Shown here one piece after another: positions 1-6,138 of a stretch of DNA of 8,140 nucleotides. A model generated the notes under the pieces. That model ran no database searches. It worked only from the letters and a program-made list of their open reading frames with translations, and was not told the DNA's origin. Position numbers and translations under genes: made by a program. Position 1 is the first letter of the stretch; each line of letters opens with the position of its first letter. The DNA is from Rhodoferax sp. (lineage in GTDB: Bacteria > Pseudomonadota > Gammaproteobacteria > Burkholderiales > Burkholderiaceae_C): contig JAUXQA010000274.1 of assembly GCA_030683195.1 (NCBI GenBank), positions 1 through 8,140 on the forward strand, written 5' to 3'.

Positions 1-75
1 CTGGTGAGCGCCATCCTGGCTGAACAAGATGAGGAGTGGATGACCGCAAAAATCTATCTGACCATGAAACCCTGA
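1..75 (+). pseudogene. IS256-family transposase, C-terminal end (cut by window edge)
   Basis: The first 24 codons of the window are open and end at a TGA (73-75). The peptide begins LVSAILAEQDEEW and ends KIYLTMKP. This resembles the extreme C-terminus of IS256/Mutator-type DDE transposases, where a conserved helix with a D/E-E-W core precedes a short tail. No catalytic residue is inside the window. The sequence after the stop (about 76-134) would be the right flank of that element, and the stretch GAATTTACAGAAG near 114-126 has the look of an IS256-type terminus, but I cannot pair it with a left end. Whether the transposase is intact depends on sequence to the left. The family call is from recall of typical C-termini. 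Confidence 0.5.
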
Positions 76-121
76 CTCGGCGCGTAAACACCACATCTCA
101 GAACCAGTTCGCGGAATTTAC

Positions 122-463
122 AGAAGAAAAGTTGCTTTATCGCTCAAGCTGCAGATTGTCCAGACATGCGCGCAGCCAGGAGCGTCCATTGCTGGAGTGG
201 CTCTGCAGCACGGCATCAATACCAACATCGTGCACCGATGGATACGTGAGCATAGCCAAGGAATGCTGGTTGTCCATCCTCAGGAATTTGTGCCGGTCAC
301 ATTGGGCAAGGAGCCTGAACCTGTTGCAACCAAACCGGACGTTGTGGCGGCCACGACAGAGATCCGCATGGAGTTGCGACGCGGCGCATCGTCGGTAACT
401 GTGATGTGGCCGAGTGAACTGGCAGGCGTTTGTGGTGCTTGGCTGCGCGAGTGGCTGCGATGA
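122..463 (+). pseudogene. tnpA: IS66 TnpA (OrfA), N-terminally truncated
   Basis: TnpA is the small helix-turn-helix accessory protein of IS66 elements. In frame from 122 the sequence reads LKLQIVQTCAQPGASIAGV and continues through ALQHGINTNIVHRWIREH, the typical HTH region, then a variable linker and the usual C-terminal block (MELRRGASSVTVMWP). The frame is open back to a stop at 65-67 but has no ATG there. The residues before LKLQ do not match the RRHYPTE seen in the second copy at 945-974, so the true N-terminus has been replaced by flanking sequence. A GTG at 197 could start a shorter product. The stop at 461-463 overlaps the tnpB ATG at 460 (ATGA), the normal IS66 coupling. Confidence 0.65.
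143..201 (+). repeat. Direct repeat, copy 1 (IS66 tnpA)
   Basis: These 59 bases, starting CTCAAGCTGCAGATTGTCC, recur at 975-1032 with a few substitutions and one deletion. The repeat comes from two copies of IS66 tnpA rather than from a regulatory element. The pair could recombine. Confidence 0.8.
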
Positions 464-825
464 TCCGCATTGACGCGCTGTGGTTAAGCGTGCCTGAGGG
501 CAGCGCAACAGCCAAAGTGATTGCGTACAGCCTGAACCGCTGGGAGGCACTGACGGCCTACCTGGATAACGGCGCTGTGCAGATCGACAATAACCATATC
601 GAGAATCTGATGCGGCCATGGGCGATGGGAAGGAAAGCCTGGCTCTTCGCCGGCAGTGAACTGGCCGGCCAACGTGCTGCCGTCGTGATGAGCTTGTTGC
701 AGTCCGCAAAGCTGCATGGGCATGATCCGTGGGCTTATCTCAAGGACGTGCTCACGAGACTGCCTGGCCACATGAACAGTCGCATCGAGGAACTGCTGCC
801 AAACCAGTGGCAACCGCAATCCTGA
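460..825 (+). pseudogene. IS66 TnpB'-TnpC' in-frame deletion fusion
   Basis: The ORF opens with MIRIDALWL, the standard start of IS66 TnpB. From about codon 10 it continues as the C-terminal part of the TnpC transposase: GSATAKVIAYSLNRWEAL, then IDNNHIENLMRPWAMGRKAW, LFAGSELAGQRAAVVMSL and HDPWAYLKDVLTRLP. The I-D-N-N-x-x-E-N motif carries the last acidic residue of the DDE triad. The two upstream aspartates, the zinc-finger region and nearly all of TnpB are missing, so the product (121 residues) cannot transpose. The join keeps the reading frame, which points to a simple deletion inside one element. The ATG overlaps the tnpA stop. An ATG-less extension to 430 in the same frame is inside tnpA and unlikely to be used. 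Confidence 0.7.
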
Positions 826-840
826 ATTAGACCAACGGTC

Positions 841-864
841 AAGGTGCCGTGACCAGACGCTTAC
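841..864 (+). repeat. IS66 right terminal inverted repeat
   Basis: Read on the minus strand from 864, the sequence begins GTAAGCGTCTGGTCACGG, which fits the GTAAGCG-type ends of IS66 elements. It lies 15 bases after the tnpC' stop, the expected place. The element would therefore end at 864, with 865-872 (TGAAGGCC) as the candidate target duplication. Its partner at the left end is absent, so the duplication cannot be confirmed. Confidence 0.6.
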
Positions 865-899
865 TGAAGGCCGACCGATAGGCTGAGATATTGTGCGTG

Positions 900-1032
900 A
901 TGAACATCATGCACACCATTGCGAGCGACGCTCGCACCACCAAAGTTCCAAAGCGCCGGCACTACCCCACTGAGCTCAAGCTAAAGATTGTCCAGACATG
1001 CGCCCAGCCAGAGCGCCCATTGCTGGAGTGGC
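900..1032 (+). pseudogene. Second IS66 TnpA fragment (N-terminal, frameshifted)
   Basis: From the ATG at 900 the frame reads MNIMHTIASDARTTKVPKRR, then HYPTELKLKIVQTCAQP, the N-terminal part of IS66 TnpA that the first copy lacks. After QP one base is missing relative to the copy at 143-201 (CCAGAGCG against CCAGGAGCG), so translation leaves frame and the HTH is destroyed. Similarity to IS66 stops at about 1032, where IS3-like sequence begins. No IS66 left terminal repeat is seen between 865 and 899. It is a relic and probably not translated into anything useful. Confidence 0.6.
975..1032 (+). repeat. Direct repeat, copy 2 (IS66 tnpA)
   Basis: This is the partner of 143-201 and is 58 bases long. 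It shares the uninterrupted core AGATTGTCCAGACATGCGC and the tail CATTGCTGGAGTGGC. The one-base deletion lies in the CCAGAGCG stretch. Confidence 0.8.
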
Positions 1033-1150
1033 CAGTTTCAATGAGTCCTTGGTGTGGCCAACAGCATGGACTGTCGGGGCGGAGCCTTTGTCAAAATTTT
1101 TGTCGAAAGCTTGTGGCGCACCGTCAAGCGCGAAGACGTGTACTTTTTGT
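1033..1150 (+). pseudogene. IS3-family transposase (OrfB) scrap
   Basis: In the frame starting at 1063 the codons read SMDCRGGAFVKIFVES followed by LWRTVKREDVY. This matches the well-conserved end of IS3-type OrfB integrase domains (usual form SMDGRGRALDNIFVERLWRTVK-E-VY), which carries the last glutamate of the DDE triad in FVE. The D-N before it has become V-K. Just upstream, in another frame, SFNESL may be the remains of the usual QF(T)xES segment, so a frameshift lies between them, and a TGA sits in the 1063 frame near 1042. Only about 35 codons survive. Both ends are approximate. It lies tail to tail with the exonuclease gene that ends at 1182. Confidence 0.5.
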
Positions 1151-1181
1151 CCTCTATTGATCTGTCGGGAGAGACTGAAAA

Positions 1182-2588
1182 TCAGGTGCCAAGGCGTATC
1201 AACTCAGCGGCCCCTTGGGCCGGGTGAGTCAGGTGCTTGAGCGTCAAGCGGTAGGTGTCAAGGTCGAAAGCCAGTGTGCTGCGCCGCGTTGACAGCGCTT
1301 CGGCCAGCTCAGCCTCGTCATGGACAGTGGCCAGATGGCACCATTGCTCAAAGATGTGAATGTCTGTGCGGCCACTTTGCGGGTTGTGCTCTCTCAAGCC
1401 CACCTTGCCGTGGTGAGGCCACACCTGAAGCTTGTTGGCACTGAGTGCCAGCTGTAATCGCAGGCGGTGAAGTTCAGGCTTTTCCTCGCCACAGCATACA
1501 CCTTTGCATCGCCCAATCTGGTGGGCAAAGCAGCGGCCCTTGACTGACTCCAAGCCCAACGCGATAGGGCACAGGCTATGTTTGTCCGCCAACTCACGCA
1601 GTGTGCTGATAGCCTGGTTCTTGGAGCGATATACGCCGTATAGCTGGCCAAATTCCGTGGGCTTCAGGTCTTGGCCGCGCACCAACGTCAGGAGCGGGCG
1701 GGCCAGCGGGTTGGAGTCGAGACGCCACGCACACAGGGTGCTGCTGCGGCGCAACTGGCGGTTGTGCACGGGCTGTCTTTCTTTCACCAAGCGAGCCTCT
1801 AAGAGCAGGGCGCCGAGTTCGCCGGCGGTCTCGATCCATTCGATGCGTCTAATTTCCTGGGCAATTCGCATCTCCCGCGCTTCCCGGGTCGCCGCTTGAA
1901 AGTGCGACATGACGCGGCTGCGCAGCTTGATGCTCTTACCAATGTACAGCGGCAGCGGTCCTTCGCCAAAAAAAAGGTAGACCCCAGGTGTCTCGGGGAT
2001 TTGGCTGACATCGGTGTCGAGTTGAGGCGGGAGTGCGGCGCTGCTTTGCAACAGCGTCTGGGCGTGGCGGCTGATGTGAGCTGCGCCCAGCTCCTGGGAG
2101 GCCATGCCGAGCCAGGCCAGCACCATATCCACGTCGCCCATAGCCCGATGGCGGGCAAGGGTGGTGAGGCCGTGGCGCTGCATGATGGCGTCCAGGCCGT
2201 GACCTTTGTGCTGCGGATACAACTGGCGCGACAAGCGCACGGTGCATAGCGTCTTGACGCGCAGCGGCACGTTCATACGGGAAAATTCGTTAAGCAAAAA
2301 ACCGTGGTCAAACCGCACGTTGTGGGCTACCAGCACGGCGCCGTCCAGCAACTCCAACAAGTGATGGGCCACCTCGTCAAAGCCGGGTGCATCCTGCACC
2401 ATGGCATTACTAATGCCGGTGAGGTTCTGGATGAAGGTTGAAATGGTGGTGCCGGGGTTGACCAGCGTGCTCCAGCGCGCCACCTCTTGACCACCTTCCA
2501 TGCGCACGGCAGCAATCTCTGTGATTCGGTCATGCACCGGGTTGCCCCCGGTGGTTTCCAGATCAAGCATGACATAACAGGGCAACAT
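1182..2588 (-). CDS. DEDDh 3'-5' exonuclease fused to UvrC/Cho-like GIY-YIG nuclease
   Basis: The 468-residue protein has two nuclease domains. Residues about 5-165 form a DnaQ-type exonuclease: D9 and E11 in LDLETTGG, D94 in AHNVRFDHGF, then H147 and D152 in HRAMGDVD, a complete DEDDh set. Residues about 198-285 form a GIY-YIG domain: GVY at 202-204, YIG at 215-217, R223/R225 and a candidate catalytic E264 in LLLEARLVKE. Further on, C340, C353, C361 and C365 follow the C-x12-C-x7-C-x3-C spacing of the UvrC cysteine cluster. The UvrC C-terminal endonuclease half and HhH region are absent, as in E. coli Cho. The likely role is cytoplasmic DNA repair, cutting and trimming damaged DNA; this is inferred from the domains. 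I chose the ATG at 2588; a TTG at 2612 would add eight residues. Neither has a strong ribosome site. It is the last gene of the leftward group, and IS relics lie beyond its stop. Confidence 0.85.
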   Translation of the reverse strand: MLPCYVMLDLETTGGNPVHDRITEIAAVRMEGGQEVARWSTLVNPGTTISTFIQNLTGISNAMVQDAPGFDEVAHHLLELLDGAVLVAHNVRFDHGFLLNEFSRMNVPLRVKTLCTVRLSRQLYPQHKGHGLDAIMQRHGLTTLARHRAMGDVDMVLAWLGMASQELGAAHISRHAQTLLQSSAALPPQLDTDVSQIPETPGVYLFFGEGPLPLYIGKSIKLRSRVMSHFQAATREAREMRIAQEIRRIEWIETAGELGALLLEARLVKERQPVHNRQLRRSSTLCAWRLDSNPLARPLLTLVRGQDLKPTEFGQLYGVYRSKNQAISTLRELADKHSLCPIALGLESVKGRCFAHQIGRCKGVCCGEEKPELHRLRLQLALSANKLQVWPHHGKVGLREHNPQSGRTDIHIFEQWCHLATVHDEAELAEALSTRRSTLAFDLDTYRLTLKHLTHPAQGAAELIRLGT

Positions 2589-2605
2589 AGGAACTTGGGA
2601 TGAGG

Positions 2606-2725
2606 TCAGCAAAACATCAGAGCGAGCCAGGCCGGATCGTCCAGAACGTGGGTCAACAGGTAATCACTGGCGCGGTAGAACCACAGTTCTGCACGCGCCT
2701 GAAGATCAGGCGATATCAAAGGCAT
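2606..2725 (-). CDS. Possible 39-residue ORF between Nudix and exonuclease genes
   Basis: An ATG at 2725, inside the last codons of the Nudix gene, opens a frame that ends with TGA at 2606-2608. The peptide starts MPLISPDLQARAELWFYRAS and ends in a tryptophan- and leucine-rich stretch (DDPAWLALMFC). It fills the otherwise non-coding gap between the two neighbours, overlaps the Nudix stop and nearly touches the TTG at 2612 of the exonuclease gene, so it is placed for translational coupling. I recognise no family. No clear ribosome site is seen. It could equally be the tail of a decayed gene or chance. Confidence 0.25.
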   Translation of the reverse strand: MPLISPDLQARAELWFYRASDYLLTHVLDDPAWLALMFC

Positions 2726-3251
2726 GAATGGCAAAATGGCCGGCTCGGCGGTCGGAGAAGTAGCGTTCCAGGGTTTCTTTGACGGTACGAAAGGCAATCT
2801 CGTCCCAGGGAATCTCGTCTTCGGCAAAGAGACGCGCTTCGATGGTCTCGTGGCCAGGATCAAACACATCGCTGAGCAGGCGGGCCCGGTAAAACATATG
2901 TACTTGGCCGACCCGAGCCACATTGACCAGTGAGAAGAACCCTTCCACCTCGAACTGCGCACCGGACTCTTCCACCGTCTCGCGCGCGGCCCCTTCGGCA
3001 ACGGTTTCGTTCAACTCCATAAACCCTGCTGGCAGCGTCCACTTGCCCCAGCGAGGTTCTATGTTTCGTTTGCACAGCAGCACCTTGTTCTCCCAATAGG
3101 GTATGGTCCCCACCACATTGAGGGGGTTTTCATAGTGAACGATATGGCATACGGTGCAGACGGCGCGCGCCTTGGTGTCACCGTCATCCGGTGTGCGGTA
3201 AGCCACCGCGGCGCCGCAATCTTTGCAGTGTTTGATCGGGTTTCTAAGCAT
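2706..3251 (-). CDS. Nudix hydrolase with N-terminal zinc ribbon
   Basis: The 181-residue protein begins with a zinc ribbon (C9, C12, C32, C35 in two C-x2-C pairs) and continues with a Nudix fold. The Nudix box GX5EX7REUXEEXGU is complete at residues 76-98: G76, E82, R90, E91, E94, E95, G97. The catalytic and metal-binding glutamates are therefore present. Such enzymes cleave nucleoside diphosphates linked to another group (for example NADH, ADP-ribose or FAD). The zinc-ribbon subtype does not fix the substrate, so none is assigned. Cytoplasmic; no signal or membrane segment is seen. The ATG at 3251 lies 21 bases after the FAH-family gene, which implies co-transcription. There is no obvious Shine-Dalgarno sequence. 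The end HAFDIA looks like a natural C-terminus for this family. Confidence 0.88.
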   Translation of the reverse strand: MLRNPIKHCKDCGAAVAYRTPDDGDTKARAVCTVCHIVHYENPLNVVGTIPYWENKVLLCKRNIEPRWGKWTLPAGFMELNETVAEGAARETVEESGAQFEVEGFFSLVNVARVGQVHMFYRARLLSDVFDPGHETIEARLFAEDEIPWDEIAFRTVKETLERYFSDRRAGHFAIHAFDIA

Positions 3252-3272
3252 GGTTGCAGTGTAAAGCGGCCC

Positions 3273-3968
3273 CTACACCACCCGAACTTGAAGGTTTTCC
3301 AGCCCAGTGACAGCTCCGACCAGCATGTCGCCTGCCACCACGGCGGCCACGCCCTCTGGCGTGCCTGTGTAGATCAGGTCACCGGGTTGCAACTCCCAGG
3401 CGGCAGACAGGTGCTCAATGGTCTCAGCGATGTTCCAGATGAGTTTGGCAATGGTGCTGCGCTGGCGGCACTGGCCGTTGACCTGCAAGGAAATTTCAGC
3501 TTCACTGACTTGGCCGGCAGCGCTGAAGGGGGTGATAGGGCCGATGGGGGCAGACTGATCGAATGCTTTGCCGATGCACCAGGGGCGACCTTGTTTTTTC
3601 ATCTCGTTTTGCAGGTCACGCCGGGTCATGTCCAGCCCCACAGCATAGCCGAAAATGTGCCGGTGCGCTTCTGCTGCTTTGATGTTCTTGCCGCCTGAGC
3701 CGATAGCCACCACCAGTTCGATTTCGTGGTGCAGGTTCTGCGTCAGACTAGGGTAGGGCATGATTCCGGTGTCGCCTGCGTTCACCACAATCAAGGCGTC
3801 GGTGGGCTTCAAAAAGAAGAAAGGCGGCTCACGGCCGGTAAATCCCATTTCTTTGGCGTGCTCTTCGTAATTACGGCCAACGCAATATACACGGTGCACT
3901 GGAAAGCGCAGAGGTGAACCCACGACGGGGACCGACACAACAGGCGCAGGGCCAAAGGTGTAATTCAT
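3273..3968 (-). CDS. Fumarylacetoacetate hydrolase (FAH) family protein, fumarylpyruvate-hydrolase-like
   Basis: The 231-residue protein is a single FAH domain. It has GRNY at 31-34, the metal-binding H-E-x-E segment at 81-84 (E82, E84) with the third acidic ligand D113 in GLDMTRRD, K134 in GKAFD, and the closing TGTPEGV loop at 201-207. The family hydrolyses carbon-carbon bonds of acylpyruvates or decarboxylates oxaloacetate. The short length and the GLDMTRRDLQ block suggest the fumarylpyruvate/acylpyruvate hydrolase branch, which acts at the end of gentisate breakdown. No other gentisate genes are in the window, so an oxaloacetate-decarboxylase or clean-up role is equally possible. I chose the ATG at 3968; a TTG at 3986 would add six residues and leave only 11 bases to the upstream gene. 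Mg2+ or Mn2+ use is known of the family. Confidence 0.85.
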   Translation of the reverse strand: MNYTFGPAPVVSVPVVGSPLRFPVHRVYCVGRNYEEHAKEMGFTGREPPFFFLKPTDALIVVNAGDTGIMPYPSLTQNLHHEIELVVAIGSGGKNIKAAEAHRHIFGYAVGLDMTRRDLQNEMKKQGRPWCIGKAFDQSAPIGPITPFSAAGQVSEAEISLQVNGQCRQRSTIAKLIWNIAETIEHLSAAWELQPGDLIYTGTPEGVAAVVAGDMLVGAVTGLENLQVRVV

Positions 3969-3997
3969 AGCAATTCTGGTGTTCAAGAAGAGTTGGT

Positions 3998-4300
3998 TCA
4001 GGCGGATTTGGCGACGAGTTCAAAGTGTTCCACCATGGGCGGGGCAGCAAAAAACGGTCCGACAATCGCGCGCCACTGGGCGAAGGCGGGCGACTCACGA
4101 AAACCTACGGTGTGGTCTTCCAGCGTGTCCCAAAAAATTTGAAGCACGTAGCGCTCTGTGCTTTCGATGCCCCGGTTCACCTTGTAGCCCTGAAAGCCTT
4201 TGGCTTGGTGAATCACAGTCTGCAGGCCGCGCTGGATGGCTTCTTCAAAGGCGGCATTCTGGCCAGGCTGGATGCGGATGTCGGCAAGTTCGAGGATCAT
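3998..4300 (-). CDS. Antibiotic biosynthesis monooxygenase (ABM)-like / dimeric alpha-beta barrel protein
   Basis: The 100-residue protein has the pattern of a ferredoxin-like dimeric barrel: a first strand (ILELADIRIQPG), a long helix (NAAFEEAIQRGLQTVI), a strand after a glycine turn (GFQGYKVNRGIEST), a strand YVLQIFWDT and a helix region HTVGFRESPAFAQWRAIVGP, then an HFELV strand. It fits the ABM superfamily in length and order. Members range from quinol monooxygenases to heme-degrading enzymes and structural proteins, so no reaction is assigned. A GGAG sits eight bases before the ATG at 4300, the clearest ribosome site of the leftward group, which it heads. The next gene follows after 29 bases. 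Cytoplasmic. Confidence 0.75.
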   Translation of the reverse strand: MILELADIRIQPGQNAAFEEAIQRGLQTVIHQAKGFQGYKVNRGIESTERYVLQIFWDTLEDHTVGFRESPAFAQWRAIVGPFFAAPPMVEHFELVAKSA

Positions 4301-4388
4301 GAATTGGCTCCGTTGGGGGATGAGTTGTTATTGGGTGAGCTAGTCTACCGCTTGGGACCGCAAACAAGCGTGCGGTATGCTGGCGCCC
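4301..4388. promoter_or_regulatory. Divergent intergenic region with nested inverted repeats
   Basis: These 88 bases separate the leftward ABM-like gene from ycaO and must hold both promoters. I see no convincing -35/-10 pair in either direction. What stands out is overlapping dyads at 4346-4377: TACCGC (4346-4351) with GCGGTA (4372-4377), CGCTTG (4349-4354) with CAAGCG (4365-4370), and ACCGCA (4357-4362) with TGCGGT (4371-4376). Two ACCGC copies are also ten bases apart. They could form an operator or a leader hairpin just before the ycaO start. Confidence 0.35.
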
Positions 4389-6125
4389 ATGCAAACCGAA
4401 AACTTCATCCCGGGCAAAGATGTCTCGCTCGAATCCACTATCAAAACCATGCAGGGCAAGCTGCAAAAGTTGGGGTTTCACATTGAAGAGCGCAGCTGGC
4501 TCAACCCGGTAGACGGCATTTGGTCGGTGCATATTCGGGACCGGGATTGCCCGCTTCTATTTACCAACGGCAAGGGTGCCACACGCTTGGCCTGCCTCGC
4601 CAGCGCGCTGGGCGAGTTTTTTGAGCGTCTCGCAACCAATTATTTTTGGACCCACTACTACCTCGGCCCGAAGGTTGCTGACCGTCACTATGTGCATTAC
4701 CCGCAGGAGCGCTGGTTTGAGGTGGGACCTGACAATGCGTGGCCCACGGGGCTGCTCACGCCGGGGTTGCAGAAGTTCTATAACCCCCAGTGCAGCATCG
4801 ACGCCAGCAGTTTGGTGGAATTCAACTCGGGTAACGTCGAGCGCGGTATTTGCGCGATTCCGTATGTCCGCCAACGCGATGGTGTGACTACTTATTTCCC
4901 CGTCAACATCGTTGGCAACCTGTACGTCAGCAACGGGATGTCGGCCGGCAATACTCAAGCCGAGGCCCGGACTCAGGCGCTGTCGGAAATTTTTGAGCGC
5001 AATGTCAAGGCTCGCATCATCAGCGAAGGCATTTGCCTACCGGATGTGCCCGATGCCGTGATTGCCCGCTATCCGCGCATTGCAGCAGGCATCAAGGCGC
5101 TGCGTGATGCCGGCTTTGGGATTTTGGTGAAAGACGCTTCCTTGGGTGGCCAGTATCCAGTGATGAGTGTGACCCTATTGCATCCTGAAGATCAGGGTTG
5201 TTTTGCAAGCTTTGGCGCGCATCCCCGGTTTGAGATTGCGCTGGAGCGGGCCCTGACCGAATTGCTGCAGGGCCGTGCGCTGGACTCTCTGGGCGGTTTC
5301 CCCGCACCCGGATTTGATCTGGAAGAAGCCGCCAGCTCCACCAATATCGAGATCCATTTTGTGGATTCCAGTGGCGTGATTCATTGGAAGTTTTTGGGCG
5401 ATGTGCCTGACTACGCATTTTGTGACTGGAATTTCTCCACGACCACAGCAGAAGACTACGAGTGGGCTGTGGATCGCATCCATAAGGAGAAACGCGACAT
5501 TTATGTGGCGGACTTCACCCACCTCGGAATCTATGCTTGCCGCATTCTGGTGCCTGGCATGTCCGAGATCTACCCGGTAGCCGACCTGGAGTTCGAGAAC
5601 AACAGTGTGGGCAATGACATGCGTGAAGCCATTCTGCACTTGTCTGATCTGGACGACGAGGAGTGCGCCCACTTGCTGGAGGCACTCAATGAATCGTCGC
5701 TGGCCGACCACAGGCCCGTGGCCGCAGTGATTGGCATGGCCGCCGACGCCGGCTCGTTCTGGAGTGACTTGCGCGTGGGTGAACTCAAGACCTTGCTGGC
5801 CCTGGCGGTGGGTGACGAATCTGCCACCCTGGAGGGCTGCGACTGGATCAGGCATTTTGCACAAGCCAATCCCCAGCGTCGCCAGGTGTATGCCTGCATT
5901 GAGAGTTTGATCAACCTGGCTGACATGGGCGACACCGGGCCTTACCTGGATGCCTTGCGCCAGTTGTATGGTGCGGGCGCGGTGGCGCAGGCTCACGCGC
6001 TCATCATGCAGACTGATCGTTTCATGGGCTTGTCGGCACCTGGGTTGATGCTGCATGGATGCGAAATGCACCAGAAATTGCTGCAGGCCTACGACAAAGT
6101 GCATGTCCGGTCGAGCAATCTGTAA
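4389..6125 (+). CDS. ycaO: YcaO, ribosomal protein S12 methylthiotransferase accessory factor
   Basis: The 578-residue protein closely follows E. coli YcaO (about 586 residues). It opens with ENFIPGKD, continues with SWLNPVDGIWSVHIRD and the block FTNGKGATR, then two ATP/Mg2+-type glutamate pairs: SALGEFFER (E76, E79) and ALSEIFERN (E200, E203). A YcaO fold fills residues about 45-400 and is followed by the helical C-terminal region of the stand-alone type. No azoline-type PxPxP tail and no precursor-peptide gene are present, so a RiPP role is unlikely. In E. coli YcaO helps RimO methylthiolate an aspartate of S12; rimO is not in the window. I chose the ATG at 4389 because it aligns with the E. 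coli N-terminus; an in-frame ATG at 4377 would add four residues. Neither has a clear ribosome site. pgeF starts 13 bases downstream. Confidence 0.92.
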   Translation: MQTENFIPGKDVSLESTIKTMQGKLQKLGFHIEERSWLNPVDGIWSVHIRDRDCPLLFTNGKGATRLACLASALGEFFERLATNYFWTHYYLGPKVADRHYVHYPQERWFEVGPDNAWPTGLLTPGLQKFYNPQCSIDASSLVEFNSGNVERGICAIPYVRQRDGVTTYFPVNIVGNLYVSNGMSAGNTQAEARTQALSEIFERNVKARIISEGICLPDVPDAVIARYPRIAAGIKALRDAGFGILVKDASLGGQYPVMSVTLLHPEDQGCFASFGAHPRFEIALERALTELLQGRALDSLGGFPAPGFDLEEAASSTNIEIHFVDSSGVIHWKFLGDVPDYAFCDWNFSTTTAEDYEWAVDRIHKEKRDIYVADFTHLGIYACRILVPGMSEIYPVADLEFENNSVGNDMREAILHLSDLDDEECAHLLEALNESSLADHRPVAAVIGMAADAGSFWSDLRVGELKTLLALAVGDESATLEGCDWIRHFAQANPQRRQVYACIESLINLADMGDTGPYLDALRQLYGAGAVAQAHALIMQTDRFMGLSAPGLMLHGCEMHQKLLQAYDKVHVRSSNL

Positions 6126-6138
6126 GGGCCGACTCTGA

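Larger units (their letters stand above)
122..864 (+). mobile_element. IS66-family element, deletion derivative
   Basis: This stretch has IS66 gene order (tnpA, tnpB, tnpC) on the plus strand but is badly reduced. tnpA lacks its N-terminus where it meets IS256-side sequence near 134. tnpB is reduced to about nine codons and joined in frame to the last part of tnpC. The right terminal repeat is present (841-864). No matching left terminal repeat is seen at the 5' side, so the left end is lost. It cannot encode a working transposase. The left boundary is approximate; the right boundary is set by the terminal repeat. Confidence 0.65.

Noticed and set aside
137..709. 190-codon minus-strand open frame over the IS66 relic
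   Set aside because: The plus strand carries clear TnpA, TnpB and TnpC sequence. The antisense translation is Arg/Ser/Cys-rich without structure.
1208..1222. Hairpin CGGCCC-CTT-GGGCCG as a terminator of the leftward group
   Set aside because: It lies within the last codons of the exonuclease gene and has no T-run after it in the direction of transcription.
3135..3698. 187-codon plus-strand open frame opposite the Nudix and FAH-family genes
   Set aside because: It spans two well-supported minus-strand genes and their gap and has no recognisable motifs.
4389..6125. YcaO as the core of a thiazole/oxazole-modified peptide (RiPP) cluster
   Set aside because: The protein matches the stand-alone E. 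coli-type YcaO, lacks a C-terminal PxPxP motif, and no precursor peptide, dehydrogenase or E1-like partner gene is nearby.
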